From positions 61,930 through 125,929 of the forward strand of contig NZ_NWSQ01000020.1 of NCBI RefSeq assembly GCF_002531725.1: a DNA stretch of 64,000 nt. The letters are read 5' to 3'. Of the stretch, positions 17,021 through 25,855 are shown one piece after another (position 1 is the first letter of the stretch; every line of letters begins with the position of its first letter). The translations under genes were made by a program, and so were the position numbers. Below the pieces are notes generated by a model. That model did not search any database, was not told the DNA's origin, and was given only the letters and a program-made list of their open reading frames with translations. Source of the DNA: Rhizobium sp. L43 (GTDB lineage: Bacteria > Pseudomonadota > Alphaproteobacteria > Rhizobiales > Rhizobiaceae).

Positions 17021-18145
17021 ATGGGCAAAGGCATCGTGCTGCTTGCCGCCGGCGGAACCGGCGGCCATGTGTTCCCGGCGGAGGCGCTCGCCTTCAAGCT
17101 GAAGGAGCGCGGCTATTCGGTGCATCTCGTCACCGACAGCCGGGCCGAGCGTTATGCCGGCAAGTTCCCGGCCGAGGAAATCCATGTCGTGCCGTCGGCG
17201 ACGATCGGTTCGAAGAACCCGGTAGCCGTCGCCCGCTCGCTGTGGACGCTCTGGAGCGGCATGCGGGCGGCAAAGAAGCTGATCCAGCGGCTGAAACCCG
17301 TGATCGTCGTCGGTTTCGGCGGTTATCCCACCGTGCCGCCGCTGCTTGCCGCCACCCGACTCGGCGTGCCCTCGATGATCCATGAGCAGAATGCCGTGAT
17401 GGGCCGCGCCAACAAGGCCTTGGCGACCCGTGTGCAGGCCATTGCCGGCGGTTTCCTGCCGGAAGGGGGAGCTGCCTTCCCGGACAAGACGGTGACGACG
17501 GGCAATCCGGTCCGCCCGGCAATCATCGCCGCCGCCGAGGTGCCTTACGCGCCATCGCATTCCGGTGAGGCGTTCAATCTCGTCGTCTTCGGCGGCAGCC
17601 AGGGCGCGCAATATTTCTCCAAGGCGCTGCCGACGGCGATCAGCCTGCTCGACGATGCGCTTCGCCTGCGTCTGCGCATCACCCAGCAGGTGCGTCCCGA
17701 GGATATGGAGATGGTCAGCGGCTGCGTCGCCAAGCTGGAGATGGGTGCCGATATCGCCCCCTTCTTCACCGACATGGCCGAGCGGCTGGCGAAAGCGCAC
17801 CTTGTCATCTGCCGTTCCGGCGCCTCGACGGTTTCGGAAATCTCCGTCATCGGCCGGCCGGCCGTGCTCGTGCCTTATCCGCATGCTCTCGATCACGATC
17901 AGGCAGCCAATGCCGCGGCACTGGCGGCGACCGGCGGAGCCAAGGTGATCGCCCAGTCGGAGCTGTCGCCGGAGAAGATCGCGGCGATCCTGACAGCCGT
18001 GATGAACGACCCGGAAAAGCTTGCCCATATGGCAGCGGCGGCGAAACTCGCCGGGAAACCCGATGCCGCGAACTTGCTTGCCGACATGGTTGAGGCTATT
18101 GCCGCCAAACGGACAATAGCGGAATTCAAGAGGACACGCGCATGA
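17021..18145 (+). CDS. murG: Lipid II synthase MurG (GlcNAc transferase)
   Basis: A 374-residue GT-B glycosyltransferase peripheral to the inner membrane, transferring GlcNAc from UDP-GlcNAc to lipid I. The N-terminal glycine-rich loop is AAGGTGGHVFPAEALA, with HEQNAVMGRANK, the second G-loop FGGSQGAQ, and the UDP-GlcNAc site region ICRSGASTVSEI. The ATG start is 5 bp after the ftsW stop; its own stop overlaps the murC start by 4 bp (ATGA). Confidence 0.95.
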   Translation: MGKGIVLLAAGGTGGHVFPAEALAFKLKERGYSVHLVTDSRAERYAGKFPAEEIHVVPSATIGSKNPVAVARSLWTLWSGMRAAKKLIQRLKPVIVVGFGGYPTVPPLLAATRLGVPSMIHEQNAVMGRANKALATRVQAIAGGFLPEGGAAFPDKTVTTGNPVRPAIIAAAEVPYAPSHSGEAFNLVVFGGSQGAQYFSKALPTAISLLDDALRLRLRITQQVRPEDMEMVSGCVAKLEMGADIAPFFTDMAERLAKAHLVICRSGASTVSEISVIGRPAVLVPYPHALDHDQAANAAALAATGGAKVIAQSELSPEKIAAILTAVMNDPEKLAHMAAAAKLAGKPDAANLLADMVEAIAAKRTIAEFKRTRA

Positions 18146-19557
18146 AACTGCCGAAGGCGATCGGTCTCGTCCATTTCATCGGCATTGGCGGCATCGGCAT
18201 GAGCGGTATCGCCGAGGTGTTGCACAATCTCGGCCACAAGGTGCAGGGATCGGACCAGGCCGACAGCGCCAATGTCCAGCGCCTGCGCGACAAGGGCATC
18301 GAGGTATTCGTCGGCCACCGGGCGGAAAACCTCGGTGATGCCGAAGTCGTCGTCGTCTCCACCGCGATCAAGAAGAGCAATCCGGAGCTGATCGCCGCGC
18401 GCGAAAAGCTGCTGCCGGTGGTGCGCCGCGCCGAAATGCTCGCCGAACTGATGCGCTTCCGCAATGCGATCGCCATCGGCGGCACGCATGGCAAGACGAC
18501 GACCACGTCGCTGGTCGCCACCCTGCTCGACGCCGGCGGGCTCGACCCGACCGTCATCAATGGCGGTATCATCAATGCCTACGGCACCAATGCCCGCATG
18601 GGCGAGGGTGAATGGATGGTGGTCGAGGCCGACGAATCCGACGGCACCTTCCTGAAGCTTCCGGCCGATGTCGCCGTCATCACCAATATCGACCCGGAGC
18701 ATCTCGACCATTACGGCAATTTCGATGCCGTGCGCGCCGCCTTCCGGCAGTTCGTCGAGAACGTGCCGTTCTACGGCTTCGGCGTCATGTGCCTCGACCA
18801 TCCCGAAGTGCAGTCGCTGGTCGGCCGCATCGAGGATCGCAAGATCATCACTTATGGCGAGAACCCGCAGGCCGACGTGCGCTTCACCAATGTGCGCATC
18901 GACGGCACGCGCTCGATCTTCGATGTCGCAATCCGCCGCCGCCGCACCGGCCAGGTGATCGAGCTCAAGGGGCTGGTCATGCCGATGCCCGGGCGCCATA
19001 ATATATCCAACGCGACGGCGGCGATCGCCGTTGCCAACCGGCTCGGCATATCGAACGCCGATATCGCCAAAGGGCTTGCCTCCTTCGGCGGCGTCAAGCG
19101 TCGTTTTACTTTGACCGGCGAATGGAACGGGGTGCAGATCTTCGACGATTACGGCCACCATCCCGTCGAGATCAAGGCGGTGCTGCGCGCTGCCCGCGAA
19201 GCCTGCAAGGGCCGGATCATTGCGGTCCACCAGCCGCACCGCTACAGCCGCCTTGCCAGCCTGTTCGAGGAATTCGCCGCCTGCTTCAACGATGCCGACA
19301 GCATTTTCCTGGCGCCGGTTTATGCGGCGGGTGAAGATCCGATCGAAGGCATCGATTCCGTTTCACTCGTCTCGCGGATCAAATCCGGTGGCCATCGCGA
19401 CGCCCGTTTTCTCACCTCGGCGGAACTTCTGCCGCAGATGGTCGCGGAGGTTGCAAAGCCTGGCGATTTTGTGGTTCTGTTGGGGGCTGGGAGCATCACA
19501 TCCTGGGCGGCGGCGCTGCCCAAGCAACTGGAAGGCCTATCGGGAAAGTCCGCATGA
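18142..19557 (+). CDS. murC: UDP-MurNAc--L-alanine ligase MurC
   Basis: A 471-residue ATP-dependent ligase that adds the first residue, L-Ala, to UDP-MurNAc. The N-terminal dinucleotide-like loop is GIGGIGMSGIAEVL, the P-loop GGTHGKTTTTSLVA, and the central motif EADESDGTF; FDDYGHHPVEIKA lies in the C-terminal domain. It overlaps both neighbours by ATGA (with murG at 18142 and murB at 19554), implying translational coupling through murG-murC-murB. Confidence 0.95.
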   Translation: MKLPKAIGLVHFIGIGGIGMSGIAEVLHNLGHKVQGSDQADSANVQRLRDKGIEVFVGHRAENLGDAEVVVVSTAIKKSNPELIAAREKLLPVVRRAEMLAELMRFRNAIAIGGTHGKTTTTSLVATLLDAGGLDPTVINGGIINAYGTNARMGEGEWMVVEADESDGTFLKLPADVAVITNIDPEHLDHYGNFDAVRAAFRQFVENVPFYGFGVMCLDHPEVQSLVGRIEDRKIITYGENPQADVRFTNVRIDGTRSIFDVAIRRRRTGQVIELKGLVMPMPGRHNISNATAAIAVANRLGISNADIAKGLASFGGVKRRFTLTGEWNGVQIFDDYGHHPVEIKAVLRAAREACKGRIIAVHQPHRYSRLASLFEEFAACFNDADSIFLAPVYAAGEDPIEGIDSVSLVSRIKSGGHRDARFLTSAELLPQMVAEVAKPGDFVVLLGAGSITSWAAALPKQLEGLSGKSA

Positions 19558-20528
19558 AACAGGTGAATGGGGAAAAGCTTCTCGCGTCTCTCGGAGACGG
19601 TGTAAAGGATATCCGCGGCCGTATCACGCCGGATGCCCCCATGGACCGTGTCACCTGGTTCAGGGCCGGCGGCCTGGCCGAACTGATGTTCCAGCCGCAT
19701 GATATCGACGATCTCGTCGCCTTCCTGAAGATCTTGCCGGAAGAGGTGCCGCTGACGGTAGTCGGCGTCGGCTCCAACATCCTGGTGCGCGACGGCGGCA
19801 TTCCCGGCGTTGTGCTGCGTCTGTCGGCCAAGGGTTTCGGCTTCGTCGAGCTTGCCGGCGAAAACCGTATCCTGGCCGGCACCATCTGCCCCGATAAACA
19901 TGTGGCGGCGATGGCGATGGATAACGGCATCGGCGGCTTTCATTTCTTCTACGGCATTCCGGGCAGCATCGGCGGCGCGGCGCGCATGAATGCCGGGGCC
20001 AACGGCGTCGAGACGCGCGAGCGGTTGATCGAGGTCAACGCGGTCGACCGCAAGGGCAACAAGCATGTGCTTTCCAATGCCGAGATGGGCTATTCCTACC
20101 GCCATTCCGCAGCACCCGTCGATCTGATCTTCACCTCGGTGCTGTTCGAGGGCTATCCGGAAGAGCGCGCCCAGATCCGCGCCGAGATGGACGCCGTTCG
20201 CAATCACCGCGAGACGGTGCAGCCGATTCGCGAAAAGACCGGCGGCTCGACCTTCAAGAACCCGGCGGGTCATTCGGCCTGGAAGCTGATCGACGAGGCA
20301 GACTGCCGCGGCCTCGTCATCGGCGGTGCGCAGATGTCGTCGCTCCACTGCAACTTCATGATCAACATGGGGCAGGCGACCGGCTACGATCTCGAATATC
20401 TCGGCGAACAGGTGCGCCGCGAGGTCTTCGAGAAAGAGGGCATCAAGCTCGAATGGGAAATCAAGCGCCTCGGCGTCTTCATGCCCGGCCGCGAAGTGCG
20501 CCCGTTCCACGGCGTCACCAGCGAATAG
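19554..20528 (+). CDS. murB: UDP-N-acetylenolpyruvoylglucosamine reductase MurB
   Basis: A 324-residue FAD enzyme that reduces UDP-GlcNAc-enolpyruvate to UDP-MurNAc with NADPH. FAD-binding motifs are VTWFRAGGLAELM, VGVGSNILVRDGG and YGIPGSIGGAARMNAGANG. The sequence GGSTFKNPAGHSAWKLID holds the catalytic Ser region and resembles type II MurB. Its start overlaps murC by 4 bp. This is the last gene of the first dcw block; a minus-strand SDR gene ends 3 bp downstream. Confidence 0.94.
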   Translation: MKQVNGEKLLASLGDGVKDIRGRITPDAPMDRVTWFRAGGLAELMFQPHDIDDLVAFLKILPEEVPLTVVGVGSNILVRDGGIPGVVLRLSAKGFGFVELAGENRILAGTICPDKHVAAMAMDNGIGGFHFFYGIPGSIGGAARMNAGANGVETRERLIEVNAVDRKGNKHVLSNAEMGYSYRHSAAPVDLIFTSVLFEGYPEERAQIRAEMDAVRNHRETVQPIREKTGGSTFKNPAGHSAWKLIDEADCRGLVIGGAQMSSLHCNFMINMGQATGYDLEYLGEQVRREVFEKEGIKLEWEIKRLGVFMPGREVRPFHGVTSE

Positions 20529-20531
20529 GTT

Positions 20532-21461
20532 TTACTTCACGGCAAGCTTCAGACCTTCGCGCGGCGTGACGATGGGCGACCAGCCGAGAACGTCGCGCGC
20601 TTGGGATATGTCGACCTGCAGCGAGCCGCAAAGGCGCTGATAGACAGCTTCCTTCCCCACCGCCTTCGCAGCCATGTGCAGCAATACCGGTGGGATGGGA
20701 AGCAGCACCGGCTTGACGCCCAGCCCTGCGGCAATTCCCTCGATGAGCTCAGGCGTTGAAAGATCCTTCCCATCTCCGGCAAGAAACGTCTCGCCTGCGG
20801 CGGCGGGATGCGCCATGCAAGTGATGATCAGGTCCACGAGATTTTGCACCGCGACCAAGGTGCGGCGGTTCTTCAGCGAAGCGAAGGGAAGCGGCAGCCT
20901 TTTGCTGACAAGGCTGACGAGCAGGGCGAAGTTGCCCCTGGCGCCCGGGCCGTAGACCAGCGGCGGGCGGATGATGACGACTTCCATGCCCGTGCGCGCA
21001 GCGATGTCGCGTAAGCCGATCTCGCATTCCAGCTTCGAAATGCCGTAGGGATCGATGGGCCTCGGCGTGTCGTCGTGCCGGAATGGCCGGTCGTTCTCTT
21101 CCCCGTTGACCTTGATGGTGCTGATGAAGACGAATCTTTTGACATCAGCGCGGGCGGCTTGTTCGGCAAGATTCAGCGTGGCGGCAGTGTTCGTTCGGCG
21201 GAATTCCGCAAGCGGGTCGGCCGCTCGGTCGTTCATGATGTGAACGCGGGCGGCCAGATGGACGATGACATCGACGCCCTGAAGAGCCGGTGTCCAGTCG
21301 GTCGCCTCGGTCATCTCGATCGGAAAATGGCTGATATTCTCAGGGAAGGCGGAGGCCGCCGATCGTGTCGTCACCGAAAGCTCTGAGATGCTCTCCTTAT
21401 GGAGTCTTTCGACGAGCGGACGGCCGACAAACCCGGCTGCGCCGGTGATGAGGCATCGCAT
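20532..21461 (-). CDS. NAD-dependent epimerase/dehydratase (extended SDR), possible sugar-nucleotide enzyme
   Basis: A 309-residue extended SDR beginning MRCLITGAAGFVGRPL, with the GxxGxxG nucleotide motif and the catalytic pair in DPYGISKLECE (YxxxK), Ser/Thr in FISTIKVNGE and the RPPLVYGPGARGNF substrate-loop region. Such enzymes modify UDP-sugars. The overall look recalls UDP-4-keto-QuiNAc reductases of O-antigen synthesis (WbpV type), but this is from memory and the substrate is open. It lies opposite to the dcw genes, its stop 3 bp from murB's, and starts after GGGAAAAG. It splits the dcw cluster between murB and ddl. Confidence 0.72.
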   Translation of the reverse strand: MRCLITGAAGFVGRPLVERLHKESISELSVTTRSAASAFPENISHFPIEMTEATDWTPALQGVDVIVHLAARVHIMNDRAADPLAEFRRTNTAATLNLAEQAARADVKRFVFISTIKVNGEENDRPFRHDDTPRPIDPYGISKLECEIGLRDIAARTGMEVVIIRPPLVYGPGARGNFALLVSLVSKRLPLPFASLKNRRTLVAVQNLVDLIITCMAHPAAAGETFLAGDGKDLSTPELIEGIAAGLGVKPVLLPIPPVLLHMAAKAVGKEAVYQRLCGSLQVDISQARDVLGWSPIVTPREGLKLAVK

Positions 21462-21665
21462 GATCTTTTCCCTATGCTGCAGCAGAATTCTGGCTAGCCG
21501 GAACTGACGATCGCATCAATAAAAAACCGCCGCGGTTTTCCCCTCGACATCCGCCGGCGCCCGATCCTTGCGTGAGGCTTGCGGCGACCGCTGCCCCTAA
21601 CTTGACCGGAATCGAATTGCAGCAGATTCATCATAAACTTTCTGGTTGAAGTGGAGGGACTGCGC

Positions 21666-22352
21666 ATGCAAAAGAGCCTTGTCGCCGAATTTCTCGGCAC
21701 ATTCTGGCTGGTCTTCGGCGGATGCGGCAGTGCCGTGCTCGCGGCTGCCTATCCCGAGCTTGGGATAGGATTTACGGGTGTGGCCTTTGCGTTCGGCCTG
21801 ACCGTGCTCACCATGGCCTATGCCGTGGGCGGCATTTCGGGCGGTCATTTCAACCCGGCCGTCTCCCTCGGCCTGACGGTTGCCGGACGGTTTCCCGCGG
21901 CGCGCCTCGTTCCCTATATCGTCGTCCAGGTCGTCGGCGCCATCGCCGCGGCCGCGCTGCTCTATCTCATTGCCAGCGGCAAGGCGGGTTTCGAACTCGG
22001 CGGCTTTGCCGCCAACGGCTATGGCGATCATTCACCGGGCGGTTATTCGCTGCTTTCGGCACTGCTGATCGAAGTGCTGCTGACCATGTTCTTCCTGATC
22101 ATCATCCTGGGATCGACCGGCAGCCGGGTGCCTGCCGGCTTCGCGCCGCTTGCGATCGGCCTCGGGCTGACGCTGATCCATCTCATTTCCATTCCTGTGA
22201 CGAATACCTCGGTCAATCCGGCGCGTTCCACCGGCCAGGCGCTTTTGGTCGGCGGCTGGGCGCTGCAGCAGCTCTGGCTGTTCTGGATTGCACCGCTTGC
22301 GGGCGGGGCGCTCGGCGGGCTCGTGTGGAAGTTCCTCGACGACGCCGACTGA
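21666..22352 (+). CDS. aqpZ: Aquaporin Z
   Basis: A 228-residue MIP-family water channel with six membrane segments. Both pore loops have NPA: HFNPAVSLG and TSVNPARSTG. The motif HLISIPVTNTSVNPARS matches AqpZ, placing His and Arg of the narrow water-selective filter. ATG 21666 follows GGAGGG at 21653-21658; an in-frame GTG 15 bp upstream would overlap that site and is not preferred. It is divergent from the SDR gene, with about 200 bp between, and is followed by its own terminator. Confidence 0.93.
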   Translation: MQKSLVAEFLGTFWLVFGGCGSAVLAAAYPELGIGFTGVAFAFGLTVLTMAYAVGGISGGHFNPAVSLGLTVAGRFPAARLVPYIVVQVVGAIAAAALLYLIASGKAGFELGGFAANGYGDHSPGGYSLLSALLIEVLLTMFFLIIILGSTGSRVPAGFAPLAIGLGLTLIHLISIPVTNTSVNPARSTGQALLVGGWALQQLWLFWIAPLAGGALGGLVWKFLDDAD

Positions 22353-22378
22353 CTGCAAGACATCGACCTATCCCATTG

Positions 22379-22408
22379 AGCCCGCGTGGTTTTTCCGCGC
22401 GGGCTTTT
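22379..22408 (+). terminator. Rho-independent terminator after aqpZ
   Basis: AGCCCGCG (22379-22386) pairs with CGCGGGCT (22398-22405), followed by TTTT. It lies 27 bp past the aqpZ stop and separates that transcript from ddl. Confidence 0.85.
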
Positions 22409-22502
22409 CTGCGTCAATGGATCGGCAGGCGCCTTCGCCCCGGCAGTCCGCAGAAGCGAAAGTTAAAAAATTAAGGGCGCGCCAAGAGGAAGTTAACGAA
22501 AG

Positions 22503-22519
22503 TAAACACTTCATTAACC
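22503..22519. promoter_or_regulatory. Candidate CtrA box upstream of ddl-ftsQAZ
   Basis: TAAA-N7-TTAACC (22503-22506, 22514-22519) is one base from TTAA-N7-TTAAC, and it contains the TTAACCAT octamer (22514-22521) known as a CtrA motif in alphaproteobacteria. It sits in an AT-rich stretch about 105 bp before ddl, where a promoter for ddl-ftsQ-ftsA-ftsZ is expected because a terminator lies just upstream. In Caulobacter ftsQA and ftsZ transcription is CtrA-dependent. Confidence 0.5.
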
Positions 22520-22625
22520 ATAATGATGCTCTACTGCACCCAGGTCGGACAAAGGCCTGAAACGGCGACGACAGCTTCGCGCAAGCGTCGATTTCGAGAA
22601 TGGAAGTTATTTTTGGGGGGTGTTG

Positions 22626-23552
22626 ATGAGTCGCAAGCATGTCGCTGTCCTGATGGGCGGATTTTCCTCGGAACGGCCGGTCAGCCTTTCCTCGGGAAAG
22701 GCTTGCGCACAGGCCCTCGAAGCTGAAGGCTTCGAAGTGACGTGCATCGACGTGGCGCGCGATGTTTCCGAGAGGCTCGCGGCGCTGAAGCCCGATGTGG
22801 TCTTCAATGCCCTTCATGGGCCCTTCGGCGAGGATGGCACAATCCAGGGCATCCTCGAATATCTCGAAATCCCCTATACGCATTCAGGCGTGCTCGCCTC
22901 GGCGCTGGCGATGGATAAGGACAAGGCGAAGCTCGTTGCTGCCGCTGCCGGCATTCCGGTCGCCGAATCACAAGTCATCAATCGTTTCGCTTTTCCCTCG
23001 ACGCATCCGATGAAGCCGCCCTATGTGGTGAAGCCGGTGCGTGAGGGCTCGAGCTTCGGCGTCGTCATCGTCACGGAAGATCAGGCGCATCCGCCGCAGG
23101 TCGTGAGCTCGCCCGAGTGGCATTACGGCGAGGAGGTGCTGGTCGAGCGCTATGTCTACGGCCGCGAACTCACCTGCGGCGTCATGGGCGAGACCGCGCT
23201 CGGCGTCACCGAGGTGGTGCCGCAGGGCCACAATTTTTATGATTACGACTCCAAGTATGCGGCAGGCGGTTCAAAACACGTCATCCCGGCGAAAATTTCA
23301 CCGAATATTTACCAAAAAATACAAACATTGGCCCTAAGGGCGCATCAGGCAATCGGTTGTCGCGGCGTCAGTCGGTCCGACTTTCGTTACGACGATCGTT
23401 TCTCCGAAGACGGCGAAATCATCTGGCTGGAGGTCAATACCCAGCCGGGCATGACTCCAACCTCGCTTGTGCCCGAAATGGCCGGTCATGCCGGTTATTC
23501 CTTTGGTGAATTTCTCCGGTGGATGGTGGAGGACGCGTCTTGTTTGCGTTGA
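22626..23552 (+). CDS. ddl: D-alanine--D-alanine ligase Ddl
   Basis: A 308-residue ATP-grasp enzyme that joins two D-Ala for MurF. Motifs: MGGFSSERPVSLSSG at the N-terminus, FNALHGPFGEDGTIQG, VKPVREGSSFGV (ATP loop), and the metal and substrate loop LEVNTQPGMTPTSLVP. ATG 22626 lies 5 bp after a GGGGGG run; a GTG at 22620 is possible. The ftsQ start overlaps its 3' end. Confidence 0.94.
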   Translation: MSRKHVAVLMGGFSSERPVSLSSGKACAQALEAEGFEVTCIDVARDVSERLAALKPDVVFNALHGPFGEDGTIQGILEYLEIPYTHSGVLASALAMDKDKAKLVAAAAGIPVAESQVINRFAFPSTHPMKPPYVVKPVREGSSFGVVIVTEDQAHPPQVVSSPEWHYGEEVLVERYVYGRELTCGVMGETALGVTEVVPQGHNFYDYDSKYAAGGSKHVIPAKISPNIYQKIQTLALRAHQAIGCRGVSRSDFRYDDRFSEDGEIIWLEVNTQPGMTPTSLVPEMAGHAGYSFGEFLRWMVEDASCLR

Positions 23553-24472
23553 CGGTCAAGAAGATAGGGCGTCCCAGCCATCATGCCGCGCTTCCGATGA
23601 TGGAAGCCGAAGAGCGGTTCGTGCTGCCGCGTCCGCTGCGCCGCGTTACCCGCTTCCTGATTAGCCTCGGCAGCGGCCGCATCTACATCCCCGCCCATAC
23701 GGGCACGGTTTCGGCGCTTGCCTTCCTGGTCGCGACGGGGCTTTACGGCATGTCGCTCGGCGGCCACACGGAAGCCGTCGCGCAGGCGACGACGACGGCG
23801 GCGGGCTTTGCGATCGAGGACGTGAAGGTCTCCGGCAATTCGGAGACCTCCGAAATTGAAATCCTGCAGCTGATCGGCCTCGATGGCACGACCTCGCTGG
23901 TCGCCCTCGATGTCGATGCCGCTCGCCGGAAGATCGCGCATCTCCCCTGGGTCGAAAGCGTCGAGGTCCGCAAGGTCTATCCGAAGACGATCGAGGTGAA
24001 GCTCAAGGAGCGTCAGGCCTATGCCATATGGCAGCACGGGCAGGAGCTTTCGCTGATCGAAAAGAACGGCAGCGTCATTGCGCCGCTGCGCGACAATAAG
24101 TTTTCGGCGCTGCCGCTGGTTGTCGGCCGTGATGCGGAAACGGCGGCGGCGTCACTCGACGACGCCTTCTCGAAGTGGCCCGACGTGAAGGCCCGCGTGA
24201 AGGCCTATGTCTGGATATCCGGCCGCCGATGGGACCTGCACATGGATAACGGCGTCGTCGTCAAGCTGCCGGAAGACGGTATCGACCATGCGCTGGCGAC
24301 ACTTTCGAAGTTCGACAAGGAGCACCAGCTCCTGGAGCGGGACATTGCTGCGGTCGATCTCAGGCTGGCCGACAGAACCGCGATCCAGCTGACGCCGGAG
24401 GCGGCGGTTCGCCGGCAGACGGCTGTGACGGAGCGTACCAAGGAATTGAAGAAGGCGGGGCAGAATATATGA
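23540..24472 (+). CDS. ftsQ: Cell division protein FtsQ (TTG start)
   Basis: A 310-residue bitopic divisome protein. A cytoplasmic N-terminus (~60 residues) precedes one membrane segment (TVSALAFLVATGLYGMSL), then a POTRA domain (FAIEDVKVSGNSETSEIEIL to KLKERQAYAIWQ) and the FtsQ beta domain. It recruits FtsL/FtsB. The TTG at 23540 is preceded by GGAGGA (23528-23533), inside the ddl 3' end; an in-frame GTG at 23519 would add seven residues but lacks a site. Its stop overlaps ftsA by ATGA. Confidence 0.9.
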   Translation: MFALTVKKIGRPSHHAALPMMEAEERFVLPRPLRRVTRFLISLGSGRIYIPAHTGTVSALAFLVATGLYGMSLGGHTEAVAQATTTAAGFAIEDVKVSGNSETSEIEILQLIGLDGTTSLVALDVDAARRKIAHLPWVESVEVRKVYPKTIEVKLKERQAYAIWQHGQELSLIEKNGSVIAPLRDNKFSALPLVVGRDAETAAASLDDAFSKWPDVKARVKAYVWISGRRWDLHMDNGVVVKLPEDGIDHALATLSKFDKEHQLLERDIAAVDLRLADRTAIQLTPEAAVRRQTAVTERTKELKKAGQNI

Positions 24473-25800
24473 GCTTGTTCGGTTCATCCCATTTCGGATT
24501 GCCGCGCCTGAAGCCGCTTTCGTCGAAGCGGTCGCATGTCGTTTCGGTGCTCGACATCGGCTCGACCAAGGTCGTCTGCATGATCGGCCGGCTGACGCCG
24601 CGCGAGGAAAGCCAGATCCTGCCGGGCCGCACGCATAATATCGAGATCATCGGTATCGGCCACCAGCGATCCCGCGGCATCAAGACCGGCGTCATTGCCG
24701 ATCTCGACGCGCTGGAAGGCGTCATTCGGCTGGCCGTCGACGCGGCCGAGCGCATGGCGGGGCTGACCGTCGAGAGCCTGATCGTCAATCTGACGGCCGG
24801 CCGTCTCGGCAGCGACATCTACACTGCGACGATCGATCTCGGCGGCCAGGAAGTCGAGCTCAACGATCTCAAGAAGGTGCTGTCGGCAGCCTGTCAGCAG
24901 TCGCTGCGCCAAGACCGTTCGGTGCTGCATTCGCTGGCGACCGGTTTCTCGCTCGACGGCGAGCGCGGCATCCGCGATCCGCTGGCAATGTACGGCGATG
25001 CGCTCGGCGTCGATATGCATGTCGTCACCGCAGAGCGCTCGGCGCTGAAAAACCTCGAACTCAGCGTCAACCGCGCGCATCTGTCGGTCGAGGGAATCGT
25101 TGCGACGCCCTATGCATCCGGTCTTGCGGCTCTCGTCGACGACGAGGTCGAGCTCGGCTGCGCGGCGATCGACATGGGCGGCGGCACGACGACGATCTCG
25201 GTCTTTGCCGAAGGTAAGCTCGTTCATACCGACGCCGTCGGCCTCGGCGGCCATCACGTGACCACGGATCTGGCGCGCGGCCTTTCGACCCGCATCGAGG
25301 ATGCCGAGCGGCTGAAGGTCGTGCATGCGACGGCGCTTTCGAATTCCTCCGACGAGCGCGAACTGATTTCGATCCCGCCGATCGGCGAGGATGATCGCGA
25401 CCAGCCGTCGCAGGTGCCGCGAGCGCTGGTTTCGCGCATCGTTTCGGCCCGAATCGAAGAGACGATGGAACTGATCCGCGACCGCATCCAGCGCTCCGGC
25501 TTCAGCCCGATCGTCGGCAAGCGCGTCGTGCTGACCGGCGGCGCCAGCCAGCTGACCGGCCTTGCCGATGTGGCGCGCCGCATCCTTGCCCGCAACGTCC
25601 GCATCGGCCGCCCGATGGGCGTCTCGGGATTGCCGACGGCGGCCAAGGGCCCGGCCTTTTCGACGGCCGTCGGCCTGATGATCTATCCGCAGGTCGCGGA
25701 CATGGAGACACATGCGTCACAGAGCGGTCTGCTCATGTCGCTTGGAGGAAATAACAGCCGCATAGCCCGGATGGGCCAGTGGCTGAAGGAAAGCTTCTGA
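24469..25800 (+). CDS. ftsA: Cell division protein FtsA
   Basis: A 443-residue actin-like ATPase that tethers FtsZ filaments to the inner membrane. The phosphate-1 loop is LDIGSTKVVCMIG, the phosphate-2 motif AIDMGGGTTTISVF, and the adenosine motif VVLTGGASQLTGLADV. The C-terminus MGQWLKESF is a short amphipathic helix of the kind that binds membranes. It overlaps ftsQ by 4 bp; ftsZ follows after 55 bp. Confidence 0.95.
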   Translation: MSLFGSSHFGLPRLKPLSSKRSHVVSVLDIGSTKVVCMIGRLTPREESQILPGRTHNIEIIGIGHQRSRGIKTGVIADLDALEGVIRLAVDAAERMAGLTVESLIVNLTAGRLGSDIYTATIDLGGQEVELNDLKKVLSAACQQSLRQDRSVLHSLATGFSLDGERGIRDPLAMYGDALGVDMHVVTAERSALKNLELSVNRAHLSVEGIVATPYASGLAALVDDEVELGCAAIDMGGGTTTISVFAEGKLVHTDAVGLGGHHVTTDLARGLSTRIEDAERLKVVHATALSNSSDERELISIPPIGEDDRDQPSQVPRALVSRIVSARIEETMELIRDRIQRSGFSPIVGKRVVLTGGASQLTGLADVARRILARNVRIGRPMGVSGLPTAAKGPAFSTAVGLMIYPQVADMETHASQSGLLMSLGGNNSRIARMGQWLKESF

Positions 25801-25855
25801 AATTGAGTGATTGGCCGGCGTGGCGATGCGGCCAGAGAGAGAAGGAACAGGTACC

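Noticed and set aside
21521..21545. AAAACCG-CCG-CGGTTTT hairpin between the SDR and aqpZ genes
   Set aside because: It sits between divergent starts where no terminator is expected, and its three-base loop is poor; no role can be argued.
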